Assembly: GCF_023715725.1 (NCBI RefSeq)
Contig: NZ_JAMBOT010000011.1
Coordinates: 1 to 64,000 of the forward strand
Direction of reading: 5' to 3'
Source of the DNA: Paenibacillus pasadenensis
GTDB lineage: Bacteria; Bacillota; Bacilli; Paenibacillales; Paenibacillaceae
DNA length: 64,000 bases
A program made the position numbers and the translations under genes. The stretch's first letter is position 1. Every line of letters starts with the position of its first letter. Below, piece after piece: positions 15,641-23,129 of the stretch. The notes under the pieces are model-generated. The model was not told the origin of the DNA. It searched no databases and was given only the letters and a program-made list of their open reading frames with translations.

Positions 15641-16084
15641 TTAATCCGTATAGACGGAAGCATTAAAGTTCTCCGGTCCCGGCCGTCCAAGCTCTTCATT
15701 AACCGACGTTGCAAATATGGAGTAAATTAGCGGGCCGGCTTCAGGAGGAGGGACATTGTAATCCGCAGCTGTCACCGTTACGTCTTGAACTCCCGGAATG
15801 GATGCCAAATATTGAACATAGGTTGTGGATATAAGCGGATCGGTCGGTGATGTGCCCCGCACAACATCCAGCTTGAACAAGGGATCAAATTCCGAATCCG
15901 GGAAAATAAATATGCCGGCTTGCCCTTTAATCAGGGCGCGTAACACACCGGTCTCGTCCGGTGAAACGTTCAAACCTACCTGTCCGAACAAAACCGGGGT
16001 GCCGACCGGAAATGTGCTTAACGGGAATCCTTCATTCGCTAGAGATATGTTCGTTGATGTTCTAAAATCAATTAATCTTGCCAT
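15641..16084 (-). CDS. Paralogue 1 of a tandem small beta-rich protein family
   Basis: A 147-residue protein starting MARLIDFRTSTNIS at 16084, 8 bases after AAGGAGG; an in-frame GTG 9 bases earlier is part of that site. It shares FGQVGLNVSPDETGVLRALI, VVRGTSPTDPLISTT and the tail PPPEAGPLIYSIF...GRPGPENF with the two following genes. Upstream is the terminator of the czcD gene, so the cluster probably has its own promoter in 16085-16170, which I cannot place with confidence. Confidence 0.75.
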   Translation of the reverse strand: MARLIDFRTSTNISLANEGFPLSTFPVGTPVLFGQVGLNVSPDETGVLRALIKGQAGIFIFPDSEFDPLFKLDVVRGTSPTDPLISTTYVQYLASIPGVQDVTVTAADYNVPPPEAGPLIYSIFATSVNEELGRPGPENFNASVYTD

Positions 16085-16170
16085 AGTGTTCACCTCCTTG
16101 CCCTACAGTGTATTCCATGACTTCCGCAATGCTTGGACTGTTGTCTGCAAGTCTATTGTCTATTCACGCT

Positions 16171-16210
16171 CAAAAAAGCCCGAGCCGCAGCGATTCTGCG
16201 ATTCGGGCTA
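16171..16210 (-). terminator. Terminator after czcD
   Basis: Minus strand: AGCCCGAATCGCAG...CTGCGGCTCGGGCT followed by TTTTTG. Confidence 0.85.
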
Positions 16211-16231
16211 TTGGTGTTAATAGAAAGCGGC

Positions 16232-17272
16232 TCAGATGCCGAGCTTGGCGTGATTCAGCTTGGAGGTTTCGATTTGAATCGTGCAATGCTCAATTTCGTA
16301 GTCGTTTTTCATTAGAAGCAAGGCTTTTTGCAAAATGTCCTGATTGTCGGCGTTATCGTCCACTTTCAGATGGCAGGTCATGGAGTCAATGCCGGAGGTA
16401 ATCGTCCAGATGTGTAGGTCATGCACATCCACAACGCCGGCAAGCGCCTGCAGGTCGCTGCGTACCGTCTCCGGATCGACGGAAGGAGGCGTTCCCTCCA
16501 TCAGGATATGGATGGTGCTCTTCATCATTCCCCAGGCGCTTTTAACGATTAACAGCGACACGACAACGGAGATGATGGGATCGGCTTGGTACCAGCCGAA
16601 CACGGACATCAGGATGCCTGCAACGATGGCGCCGACTGACCCGAGCGCATCCCCGATGACGTGGAGGTAGGCGCTTTTCATATTCACGTTGCCTTTCACA
16701 TCGCCTTTGCGCATTAAGAACCAGGCGCTGGCGATGTTGGCGAGCAAGCCGATTACGGCGATGACAATCATTGGATTGCTGGATACTTCAGGCGGGTTCA
16801 AGAAGCGTTCCCAAGCCTCGGCAATAATAAAAATGGCGATGGCGATGAGCGTTACGCCGTTGAAAAGCGCGGCCAAAATTTCAAACCGGTGGAAACCGAA
16901 CGTCCGTTTCAGCGATGCCGGTTTAGCTGCGAACCAGATTGCGAGGAGACTTAACGCCAATGCGCTTGTATCACTCAGCATATGGCCGCTGTCCGATAGA
17001 AGGGCCAAGCTGTTCGTCAGCAAGCCGCCAAAAAACTGGAGGACCATGATGCCGGCGGTAATGATCAGAGCGATCAGCAGGCCGGAACGGTTTCCGTCGC
17101 GCGCGCTGGCGTGGGAATGGCCCCCGTGGCTATGTCCATGCCCTCCGTGATTGTGGCCATGGCTGTGATCTTGGCGCCGTTTGCTCTTGGATGGAGCCCC
17201 GTCCGGCGAGCCGTCATGCGAATGAGCGTGATCCTTATGGTCGTGGTTGCAGGATGGGTTTTGCTCCTTCAT
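16232..17272 (-). CDS. czcD: Cation diffusion facilitator, zinc-type exporter
   Basis: A 346-residue protein from ATG 17272 (GGGAGGAAC upstream). A His-rich N-terminus (HDHKDHAHSHDG and further HGHNHGGHGHSHGGHSH) precedes six transmembrane helices with the metal motifs SDSGHMLSD (helix 2) and HVIGD (helix 5). A C-terminal cytoplasmic ferredoxin-like domain follows (VDVHDLHIW). CDF proteins exchange cytoplasmic Zn2+ (also Co2+/Cd2+) for protons. The His-rich stretch and the operator at 17329-17354 point to zinc. It is monocistronic; no czrA gene is adjacent, so the repressor would be encoded elsewhere. Confidence 0.92.
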   Translation of the reverse strand: MKEQNPSCNHDHKDHAHSHDGSPDGAPSKSKRRQDHSHGHNHGGHGHSHGGHSHASARDGNRSGLLIALIITAGIMVLQFFGGLLTNSLALLSDSGHMLSDTSALALSLLAIWFAAKPASLKRTFGFHRFEILAALFNGVTLIAIAIFIIAEAWERFLNPPEVSSNPMIVIAVIGLLANIASAWFLMRKGDVKGNVNMKSAYLHVIGDALGSVGAIVAGILMSVFGWYQADPIISVVVSLLIVKSAWGMMKSTIHILMEGTPPSVDPETVRSDLQALAGVVDVHDLHIWTITSGIDSMTCHLKVDDNADNQDILQKALLLMKNDYEIEHCTIQIETSKLNHAKLGI

Positions 17273-17312
17273 CGATTGTTCCTCCCTTAGTGTAAATAAC
17301 CCCGTGGTTCGC

Positions 17313-17354
17313 TTATAAATGTCTTTATAACATATGATCAACTGTTCATATGTT
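17313..17354 (-). promoter_or_regulatory. czcD promoter with CzrA/SmtB-like operator
   Basis: The inverted repeat AACATATG (17329-17336)/CATATGTT (17347-17354) has the core TGAT-CAACTG-TTCA, close to the TGAA-N6-TTCA sites of the ArsR/SmtB zinc sensor CzrA. It covers a minus-strand -35 TTGATC (17341-17336), spaced 17 bases from TTATAA (17318-17313). Binding would block RNA polymerase until zinc releases the repressor (family knowledge). Confidence 0.7.
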
Positions 17355-17431
17355 TAATTTACTCGGAAGTCGCCTCTTTGTCAAGTATGTGCAATTTTGT
17401 TAAAAACCATTGATGAAGGGCCGTGCAAAAC

Positions 17432-17460
17432 AAAAAAAACCGAGCCGGAAGACGGCTCGG
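17432..17460 (-). terminator. Terminator after mqnD
   Basis: Minus strand: CCGAGCCG-tcttc-CGGCTCGG followed by eight Ts. Confidence 0.92.
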
Positions 17461-17491
17461 GATTAAGTATGAGTTTCAAAGCAAGACAGTG

Positions 17492-18451
17492 TTATGCTCT
17501 TAACAGGGCGGGATCAAATTTCGGCACAAGGCCTTCGCTAGCCGCTCTGCCAAGCAGCGACTCCACTGCGCGAAGCCCGTCTTCGCCCAAGGAGCGGGTG
17601 AATTCATTCACGTAGAGCCCGATATGAAAACGCGCGACCTCCGGCGACATTTCCTGTGCGTACTTTTGAACGTATTCGGCCGAAGCGGCGGGATTCGCCC
17701 AAGCGTATTCCACCGAAGCCTGTGTCCAGCGTGTCAGCGCCTCTACATCCATGCCGCGGCGGGCAATGATTGCGCCAAGCGGTATCGGCAGTCCGGTGTC
17801 CGCCTCCCACCAAGTCCCCATGTCCGCCATCAGCGTAAGGCCGTAGTCGGGATAGGTGAATCGCGCTTCGTGAATGACGAGTCCGGCGTCAACTTTGCCG
17901 TCGCGCACGGCAGGCATAATTTCATGGAAGGGCAGTACGACGATGTTCGGCAAGCCGCCGGGAATTTGCTGCGCGGCCCAGAGACGGAACAGCAAATAAG
18001 CCGTGGAGCGGTCGCTTGGGACAGCGACCGTCCGCCCGCTGAGCCAGCCCGGATCCATGCCTGGGGCGGACGCGCCGCTATGGGCATGGGCGGAGCCGGC
18101 AGTGGGCAGGCCAGTGACCCCGGAAGCTTCGCTTAGACGGGCATTGTCATCCTTAGAGCCGTCTGCATCGCTTAGGCGGACGGCTCCGCCGCCTGCCGTC
18201 AGCACTAGCGGGCCGCAGCCGCGCCCCAATGCGCCGCCGCACGGAATAAGCGCATACTGGTCAAGCACATAGGGGAGGGCGGCATATGATATTTTCATGA
18301 CCTCGGGTCCTTCGCCTTTAGCGGCCCAGCCGTTAGTGATGTCAATATCCGCATAGGTAACGTCCAACTCCGGCGCGCCTTGGATTAAACCATGCGCCCA
18401 GGCGTGAAAGACAAATGTGTCGTTAGGGCATGGGGAGTAAGCGATTTTCAT
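17492..18451 (-). CDS. mqnD: 1,4-dihydroxy-6-naphthoate synthase (futalosine pathway)
   Basis: A 319-residue protein from ATG 18451, overlapping mqnB by ATGA. The MqnD/MqnA signature KIAYSPCPNDTFVFHAW opens it; GWAAKGEGPEVMKIS, GRTVAVPSDRSTAYLLFRLW and GLVIHEARFTY follow. MqnD converts cyclic dehypoxanthinyl futalosine to 1,4-dihydroxy-6-naphthoate in menaquinone synthesis. An Ala/Ser/Gly-rich insert of about 50 residues (about 87-136) sits after CGGALGRGCGPLVL, where family members have a short link to the next strand. The insert looks like a surface loop and keeps the frame. Confidence 0.92.
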   Translation of the reverse strand: MKIAYSPCPNDTFVFHAWAHGLIQGAPELDVTYADIDITNGWAAKGEGPEVMKISYAALPYVLDQYALIPCGGALGRGCGPLVLTAGGGAVRLSDADGSKDDNARLSEASGVTGLPTAGSAHAHSGASAPGMDPGWLSGRTVAVPSDRSTAYLLFRLWAAQQIPGGLPNIVVLPFHEIMPAVRDGKVDAGLVIHEARFTYPDYGLTLMADMGTWWEADTGLPIPLGAIIARRGMDVEALTRWTQASVEYAWANPAASAEYVQKYAQEMSPEVARFHIGLYVNEFTRSLGEDGLRAVESLLGRAASEGLVPKFDPALLRA

Positions 18452-19173
18452 TTGAGCTCGAGCACCTCCGGTAAAATCATCGCCGTCCGCTCCAGCGCCG
18501 CAAGCGCGTCGCCGATGCGCCAGGCATCGCGGTCGCGCGGGCCGACCGCATTGGAGATGGCGCGGATCTCCATCGCCTCGACGCCTTGCATCGAGGCGGC
18601 GAGGGCCACGCCATAACCCTCCATCGCCTCCGCCGCAGCCCCGGGAACCCGGCGCTGCAGCTCGGCGGCCGTCTCTGCGCTGCCCGTCACCGTGGACAGC
18701 GTCAGCACTGGCGCCGCAACCGCCAGCAGGCCGCTGGCCCGCAGCGCCGCAGCCAGCGCCTCGGCGCGCTCGCGGCTCACCGGTACGCTTCGCGAGCCGA
18801 AGCCCAGCTCGTCCACGCTGGCAAAGCCCTGCGCGGTTTCCGCTCCGAGATCGGCGCACACGATCTCGCTCGCCGCCACGACGGAGCCGACAGGCGCGGC
18901 TCCGGGGAACCCGCCGCCGATGCCCGCGCTGATCACGCAGCGCAGCTCGGGCCCGCCGGCAATGGCGAGCGCCGTGCTGGCCGCGGCAGCCGCCGGGCCT
19001 ACGCCGCCAGCGACGACGATGCAGCGGCCGACACGCCGCAGCGGACCTTCCGCCTCACCGCATACCTCTTCGGGAAAAGCTTTGAGCAGTCCGCGCACAA
19101 TCGCGTCCCTCTCCGCATCAACGGCGGTAATGATCAATATGAAAGATGGCAGCCTGTCTTGTGTTTGTTTCAC
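18448..19173 (-). CDS. mqnB: Futalosine hydrolase
   Basis: A 241-residue protein starting at GTG 19173 behind GAGGAGG. It is a nucleosidase of the MTA/SAH (PNP/UDP) fold: VISAGIGGGFPGAAPVGSVV for the base/ribose site, EAMEGYGVALAAS with the catalytic Glu, and ISNAVGPRDRDAW near the end. MqnB removes hypoxanthine from futalosine, one step before MqnC and MqnD. The 4-bp overlap with mqnD supports the pathway assignment. MqnA and MqnC are not in the window. Confidence 0.92.
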   Translation of the reverse strand: MKQTQDRLPSFILIITAVDAERDAIVRGLLKAFPEEVCGEAEGPLRRVGRCIVVAGGVGPAAAAASTALAIAGGPELRCVISAGIGGGFPGAAPVGSVVAASEIVCADLGAETAQGFASVDELGFGSRSVPVSRERAEALAAALRASGLLAVAAPVLTLSTVTGSAETAAELQRRVPGAAAEAMEGYGVALAASMQGVEAMEIRAISNAVGPRDRDAWRIGDALAALERTAMILPEVLELK

Positions 19174-19308
19174 TAGGCATCCTCCTCTAAGCTCTAACAG
19201 GATGGCGAAAATACCGCTGCGCCAAAGATCGGCCCTCCGATCGCTCTTGACCTCAGATTTCTTTGAATGGAACAGCGACTAGCGGTAGAAATCCGACGTA
19301 TTACAAGC

Positions 19309-19434
19309 TTACGCTTCTACGGGCTCGATCTTCGGCTCCGCTTTTTTCACCGGCCCTCTAACATTACTCCTGTGGCGGGAATCATTCAAGGATGCTGCGA
19401 TCAGCGGACCATCAAAACGAAGGATGCCCGCAGC
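19309..19434 (-). pseudogene. Short open frame with protein-like C-terminus, possible gene remnant
   Basis: A minus-strand frame of 41 codons without a start runs from a TGA to TAA at 19309-19311 and ends KKAEPKIEPVEA, which looks like a genuine Lys/Glu-rich tail. Just upstream, another frame (from ATG 19453) reads MDWLLELRA before drifting out, so one frameshift would join the two. It lies between the DUF4097 terminator and mqnB. Chance is not excluded. Confidence 0.25.
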
Positions 19435-19462
19435 TCAAGCAGCCAATCCATAGGCGCCAGAA

Positions 19463-19493
19463 CAAAAATCGCCCGCCGGATAACCGGCGGGCG
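19463..19493 (-). terminator. Terminator of the PadR/DUF1700/DUF4097 operon
   Basis: Minus strand: CGCCCGCCGG-ttat-CCGGCGGGCG followed by ATTTTTG. Confidence 0.92.
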
Positions 19494-19505
19494 AAATGAA
19501 ATGGA

Positions 19506-20399
19506 TTATCCTTTTTCCAGCGTAATGTTGCCGGAGCCTGTGCTTAAGCGGACGGGCACGCTGCCGCTGCCGATCACAAGCTCGCCGTCCCGCTCCGAGC
19601 CGCCCCAATTATTATGGAATTGGCCTGAGCCGGTGGAATAGCGGACGGACGCGGAATCCGGGAGAGTGTCCGAGGCGATCCTGATGCTGCCGCTGGAAGT
19701 TCTGGCTTCAATCGGGCTGGCCAGATTTTGCAGCTCGATTTTGATGCTGCCGCTGCCCGTTTCGGCCTTCAGGCTGCCTTGAACATTCTCAAGCTTAATA
19801 TCGCCGCTGTTAAGGTTGGCTGTCAGCTCGCCCAAGCGGGAGTCCTCGGCTTCTACTTTGCCGGAGCCGGAATGGAGCTCGGTCTTGCTTGCCTCCATAT
19901 CGCTCAGCTCGATGCTGCCGGAGCCTACCTGGATGAGCAGCTCGTTCGCGCGAATCCCTTCGGCATCCACGTTTCCGCTTCCGAGCTTCAGCTCGATGGA
20001 ATCATACACCCGTTCAGGCAGTGCCAGGCGCAGCTTTACATCAACAATGCTGATGCCAAACGTAAAGCCGTGCTGCTGGATGCCCTCGACCGTTATCGTG
20101 CCATCGCGGCCGCTTAACCGAACATCGATTTGATTGCTGTACTTTTTGCTGGCACGGCCAGTGAGCGATGCAACAATAGTTTCAGAGTCGGGGAGTTTCA
20201 CGAGCTCAACGTTCATGCTTCCGGTATCCAGCTTTAGCTTAGACATATCGGCTGCATCGATTGATTTTGTTTTATCAATTTTTACGGTTCCGAAGCTGAG
20301 AAAGCTCGCACGGTCCGAATTGCCGATCATGAAGCCTGCTCCGGCGACTCCAATGACCAAGAGGATGATTCCAATCAGGACAAAATTGCGCAGGTTCAT
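19506..20399 (-). CDS. DUF4097 beta-helix membrane-anchored protein (LiaG-like)
   Basis: A 297-residue protein with an N-terminal transmembrane/signal helix (FVLIGIILLVIGVAGAGFMI) and then a repetitive beta-solenoid. Units built around LKLGSGNVDAEGI, IQVGSGSIELSDME, HSGSGKVEAED, NSGDIKLENV, ETGSGSIKIE and STGSGNITLEK recur about every 20 residues. These GSG turns are typical of the DUF4097 adhesin-like family, found with LiaG in bacilli. Its start overlaps the preceding gene by 4 bp (ATGA), so it is part of the PadR operon. Its role is unknown; envelope stress is the usual context. Confidence 0.82.
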   Translation of the reverse strand: MNLRNFVLIGIILLVIGVAGAGFMIGNSDRASFLSFGTVKIDKTKSIDAADMSKLKLDTGSMNVELVKLPDSETIVASLTGRASKKYSNQIDVRLSGRDGTITVEGIQQHGFTFGISIVDVKLRLALPERVYDSIELKLGSGNVDAEGIRANELLIQVGSGSIELSDMEASKTELHSGSGKVEAEDSRLGELTANLNSGDIKLENVQGSLKAETGSGSIKIELQNLASPIEARTSSGSIRIASDTLPDSASVRYSTGSGQFHNNWGGSERDGELVIGSGSVPVRLSTGSGNITLEKG

Positions 20400-20956
20400 T
20401 TGGCATCCCTTCCTTTCAGCATTTTTGTATTGGCCTGCAAATATTTAAGCGTCAGCCGCAAAAAGCCTCGGGTTAACCTGTAACAACCGGCTCCAAGCAG
20501 CAGTCCGAGCCCGATCGTAATCATCGCGATAAACCCGGCAAGCGGAAAGCTGAACGCATCTCCAATAAAGCCTTCGTACAGAACCGGCAATGCCGCCAAA
20601 ACGAGCGAAGCCGAAACCGCCCAGAGCGCGAACAGCACGCCGAGCAGGGCGATATAAGGACCGAGCACGAAGACAAGGTTGAAAAAGCCGAGCCCTACTG
20701 CGGCGAACACCGCTTTAGATACCGAAGGCAGGCTGCCGCCGCTGCTTTGAGCTTCAGATACCCGGTAGCCGAGCAGCATTTCCTTGGCGATGAGGCGGGG
20801 ATCGCCGAGCTCGCCCGCGGATTCCTCCTCGGATTTGCCATGCTCCGCTGCCATGCGGAAATGCTCCTCGTAATCGAACATCCACTCCTTGCGGGTCCCC
20901 TCCGGGACTGGAGCGAGATGCGACCACAGCTCATTCAGAAATTGATCTCTTGTCAT
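20396..20956 (-). CDS. DUF1700-family membrane protein
   Basis: A 186-residue protein. The N-terminal cytoplasmic part (LNELWSHLAPVPEGTRKEWM, DYEEHF, EELG-like GELGDPRLIAKEML) has the DUF1700/HAAS pattern. Four hydrophobic helices follow. HAAS-type proteins are almost always encoded directly after a PadR regulator, and here the start overlaps the padR stop by 4 bp. They are thought to be the regulator's targets or partners. No enzyme function is known. Confidence 0.82.
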   Translation of the reverse strand: MTRDQFLNELWSHLAPVPEGTRKEWMFDYEEHFRMAAEHGKSEEESAGELGDPRLIAKEMLLGYRVSEAQSSGGSLPSVSKAVFAAVGLGFFNLVFVLGPYIALLGVLFALWAVSASLVLAALPVLYEGFIGDAFSFPLAGFIAMITIGLGLLLGAGCYRLTRGFLRLTLKYLQANTKMLKGRDAK

Positions 20957-21279
20957 CGCTCTACACCTTCCTTAATCAGTTCGTCCACAGCCACGGAGAA
21001 CGTTCGCCACTCACTGATCAACGACATGAGATGCGCGTGCCCGAGCGGCGTCAGCTTGTAATATTTGCGCGGCGGACCCTCGGGGGATTCCCGAAGATAC
21101 GTGGTGAAATAACCTTCCTGCGTCAAGCGGTTAAGCAGCGGATAGACGCTGCCGACCGCGACCTCAAACTTATTGGACATGGCAACCGCCAGCTCATAGC
21201 CGTACCGGTCTTCCCATGCGGTAAGCGCGAGCACGCATAAGTCCAGGACGCCTTTTTTGAATTGTACGTTCAAGGGCAT
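20953..21279 (-). CDS. PadR-family transcriptional regulator
   Basis: About 108 residues from ATG 21279 (AAAGGAG 3 bases upstream; the TTG two codons later has better spacing; a frame start at 21321 lacks a site). The winged helix is clear: LDLCVLALTAWEDRYGYELA, VGSVYPLLNRLTQEGYF, and the wing PPRKYYKLTPLG. It is the first gene of a three-gene operon with DUF1700 and DUF4097, each overlapping by 4 bp. TAGT-attaa-ACTA upstream (21328-21340) is a possible operator. The signal is unknown. Confidence 0.85.
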   Translation of the reverse strand: MPLNVQFKKGVLDLCVLALTAWEDRYGYELAVAMSNKFEVAVGSVYPLLNRLTQEGYFTTYLRESPEGPPRKYYKLTPLGHAHLMSLISEWRTFSVAVDELIKEGVER

Positions 21280-21572
21280 GAGCTCCTTTCGCCTGTGATG
21301 AAGAGGTATCGTTTTCTTCATTGATTAGTATTAAACTATGTTGAATAGCGTGCTGTGATGAATACCGCTTTTGGCTATACTATACCACCAGCTATTGTTC
21401 ATTGCAATATAGCGTCGCAAATCTGGGCGAATTGAAAAAAAGGCCGCCGCCGCAGGCTTTGCAGACGACGGCAACTTTGGGTTGCGGACCGCGCAACAAA
21501 CGCGATCTTTACTTTTGCCCGAGGGTAACCAATAATCGGCTTATAAAAATGTCGGAAAGGCAGTTGCTGTTT

Positions 21573-22025
21573 ATGATCTTCGGGGAAAAATTAAAGGCGG
21601 AAAGAACGAAGAACGGATGGTCGCAGGAGGAGCTGGCGGAGAAGCTGTTTGTAAGCCGGCAATCGGTGTCGAAGTGGGAAAACGGGCAGAACTACCCGGG
21701 CATTGAGATCATTATTAAGTTAAGCGATTTGTTCGGGATTACGATAGACGAATTGTTAAGAAGCGACGGAGGACTGACCAATAAAGTCATTGAAGAAAGC
21801 AGGCAGCTGGCCTATCCGAGACTGAAGTTTTTCTTTGACGTGTTGATCGTGGCAGGCAGCGCGCTGCTTCTATTCAAGCTTGTTGTCCTGGCCCTTAACC
21901 AATTAACCCCGCTGGACGTGACCATGGTTGGGGGATCGCTCTTTTGGAATTTCGGGCCCCTGCTGCTGATGATATGCGGGGGAATCGGGTCCGGCATGCT
22001 CAAGGAAAAATATAAACAAAGCTAA
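21573..22025 (+). CDS. XRE-family regulator with membrane C-terminus
   Basis: A 150-residue protein from ATG 21573; TTG 21564 or ATG 21549 are alternatives around the GGAAAGG site at 21554. The N-terminal Cro/CI helix-turn-helix is GWSQEELAEKLFVSRQSVSK with WENGQNYPGIE. A linker follows, then two membrane helices (FFFDVLIVAGSALLLFKLVV and FGPLLLMICGGIGSGML). Membrane-tethered XRE regulators are common in Bacillota and sense envelope or antimicrobial cues. It is divergent from the PadR operon, and its stop overlaps the converging WYL gene by 4 bp. Confidence 0.82.
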   Translation: MIFGEKLKAERTKNGWSQEELAEKLFVSRQSVSKWENGQNYPGIEIIIKLSDLFGITIDELLRSDGGLTNKVIEESRQLAYPRLKFFFDVLIVAGSALLLFKLVVLALNQLTPLDVTMVGGSLFWNFGPLLLMICGGIGSGMLKEKYKQS

Positions 22026-22951
22026 TTCGTCTTTCCCGCATACAATGCGCCCAGGCGAGCCAGCTCTTCTTGTATTCGGCTGATCAGCTCGGGAGGCTGT
22101 TCCACTTCCGCCAGGCTGCCGTAACTCAGCACCGTATACATGGCCCGGTCCAATGAAGCAAAACCGGCCGTGATTCGGGAAGAGCCGTCCTCCAGATCCG
22201 CGATATCGACATATCCGAACTCGTCGCGCACGCGCGTCCGGGCGGCCGGGGCAAAGCGCAGCACCGCTTCCAGCCGCCGAAAGTCAACTCCTTCAAGGAA
22301 GCCGCGCTCCACGTCCTTCAGCGAGTACGGCCTGCGGACAAAAGTCCGCTCCAGACTCTCCAGACTAAGAATCCGGGAAAGCCGAAACACGCGCAGTCCG
22401 GAGCGCAGCAGACAGTACCCGTACAGATACCAGACGCTGCCCTTGAGGAAAAGTCCCATCGGCTCCACAGTGCGCTCCGTTTCTCTTCCCTGGCTGTCGA
22501 GATAGCCGAACAATACGACATGGCGCTCGCGAATCGCTTCATGAAGCGGCGTCATCCGCTGCCGGTCGTTCGGGGTAACTCCAAAATCGAGGTCGAGGGG
22601 ATTGTCCTGCAGCGAGTCGGGGTGTTTGCCCATCAGCGCGGCAATCCGGTCCATCAGTCCGTCGATCTCCTCCACATTGGCTGCAGAGCGCATTCCGCGC
22701 AGCGCCGCAATAATGGAGCCGAACTCCTCCATGCTCAGCATTTGTTTTTCGATCCGGTAGCCGGGCATCAGCTCGTACCCGCCCTCGGCCCCGGTGTAAG
22801 ATACGATGGGGATACCGGCCTGGTTAATGGCTTCCATGTCCCGGTAGATCGTTCTTAACGATACTTCAAAGCGTTTTGCCAAATCCGCCGCGTTGAGCCG
22901 GGACTGGCTCAGCAGCAGCATCGTAATGGCCAGCAAGCGATCGAGCTTCAC
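22022..22951 (-). CDS. WYL-domain transcriptional regulator (YafY type)
   Basis: About 309 residues from GTG 22951 (GGAGG upstream); a longer frame to 22996 adds a charged stretch without a site. The N-terminal HTH_11 is LLAITMLLLSQSRLNAADLA with FEVSLRTIYRDMEAI, followed by SYTGAEGGYELMPGY. A middle WYL domain has VWYLYGYC (WYL as W-Y-L) and FRLSRI, and a C-terminal WCX-like part follows. WYL proteins sense nucleotides or other ligands. It is encoded in line after the epoxide hydrolase gene, starting 180 bp beyond it, so it may control that gene. Confidence 0.88.
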   Translation of the reverse strand: MKLDRLLAITMLLLSQSRLNAADLAKRFEVSLRTIYRDMEAINQAGIPIVSYTGAEGGYELMPGYRIEKQMLSMEEFGSIIAALRGMRSAANVEEIDGLMDRIAALMGKHPDSLQDNPLDLDFGVTPNDRQRMTPLHEAIRERHVVLFGYLDSQGRETERTVEPMGLFLKGSVWYLYGYCLLRSGLRVFRLSRILSLESLERTFVRRPYSLKDVERGFLEGVDFRRLEAVLRFAPAARTRVRDEFGYVDIADLEDGSSRITAGFASLDRAMYTVLSYGSLAEVEQPPELISRIQEELARLGALYAGKTN

Positions 22952-23091
22952 TGGTGCTCGCCTCCGTTCTCCGTCCGTTTCGGTCCTAACCATCATTCGC
23001 CGTTCAGTCCCGGTTCCCTGTCATGCCATTGCATTTGTTGCGGATTTTTATTCATTTCGCAGCGGAGTATGACCTTTTGACGTTTAAATAA

Positions 23092-23109
23092 CCCGAGCTC
23101 AAGCCCGGG
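23092..23109 (-). terminator. Weak terminator after the epoxide hydrolase gene
   Basis: Minus strand: CCCGGGC-ttga-GCTCGGG with one mismatch, followed by TTATTT. Confidence 0.4.
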
Positions 23110-23129
23110 CTGTTTGGCATTTCCGCATG

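Noticed and set aside
17492..18859. MqnD frame extended to 18859 (455 residues)
   Set aside because: The extra N-terminus is Arg/Gly-rich, lies opposite codon-rich mqnB sequence on the same strand in another frame, and the true start MKIAYSPCPNDTF overlaps the mqnB stop by ATGA.
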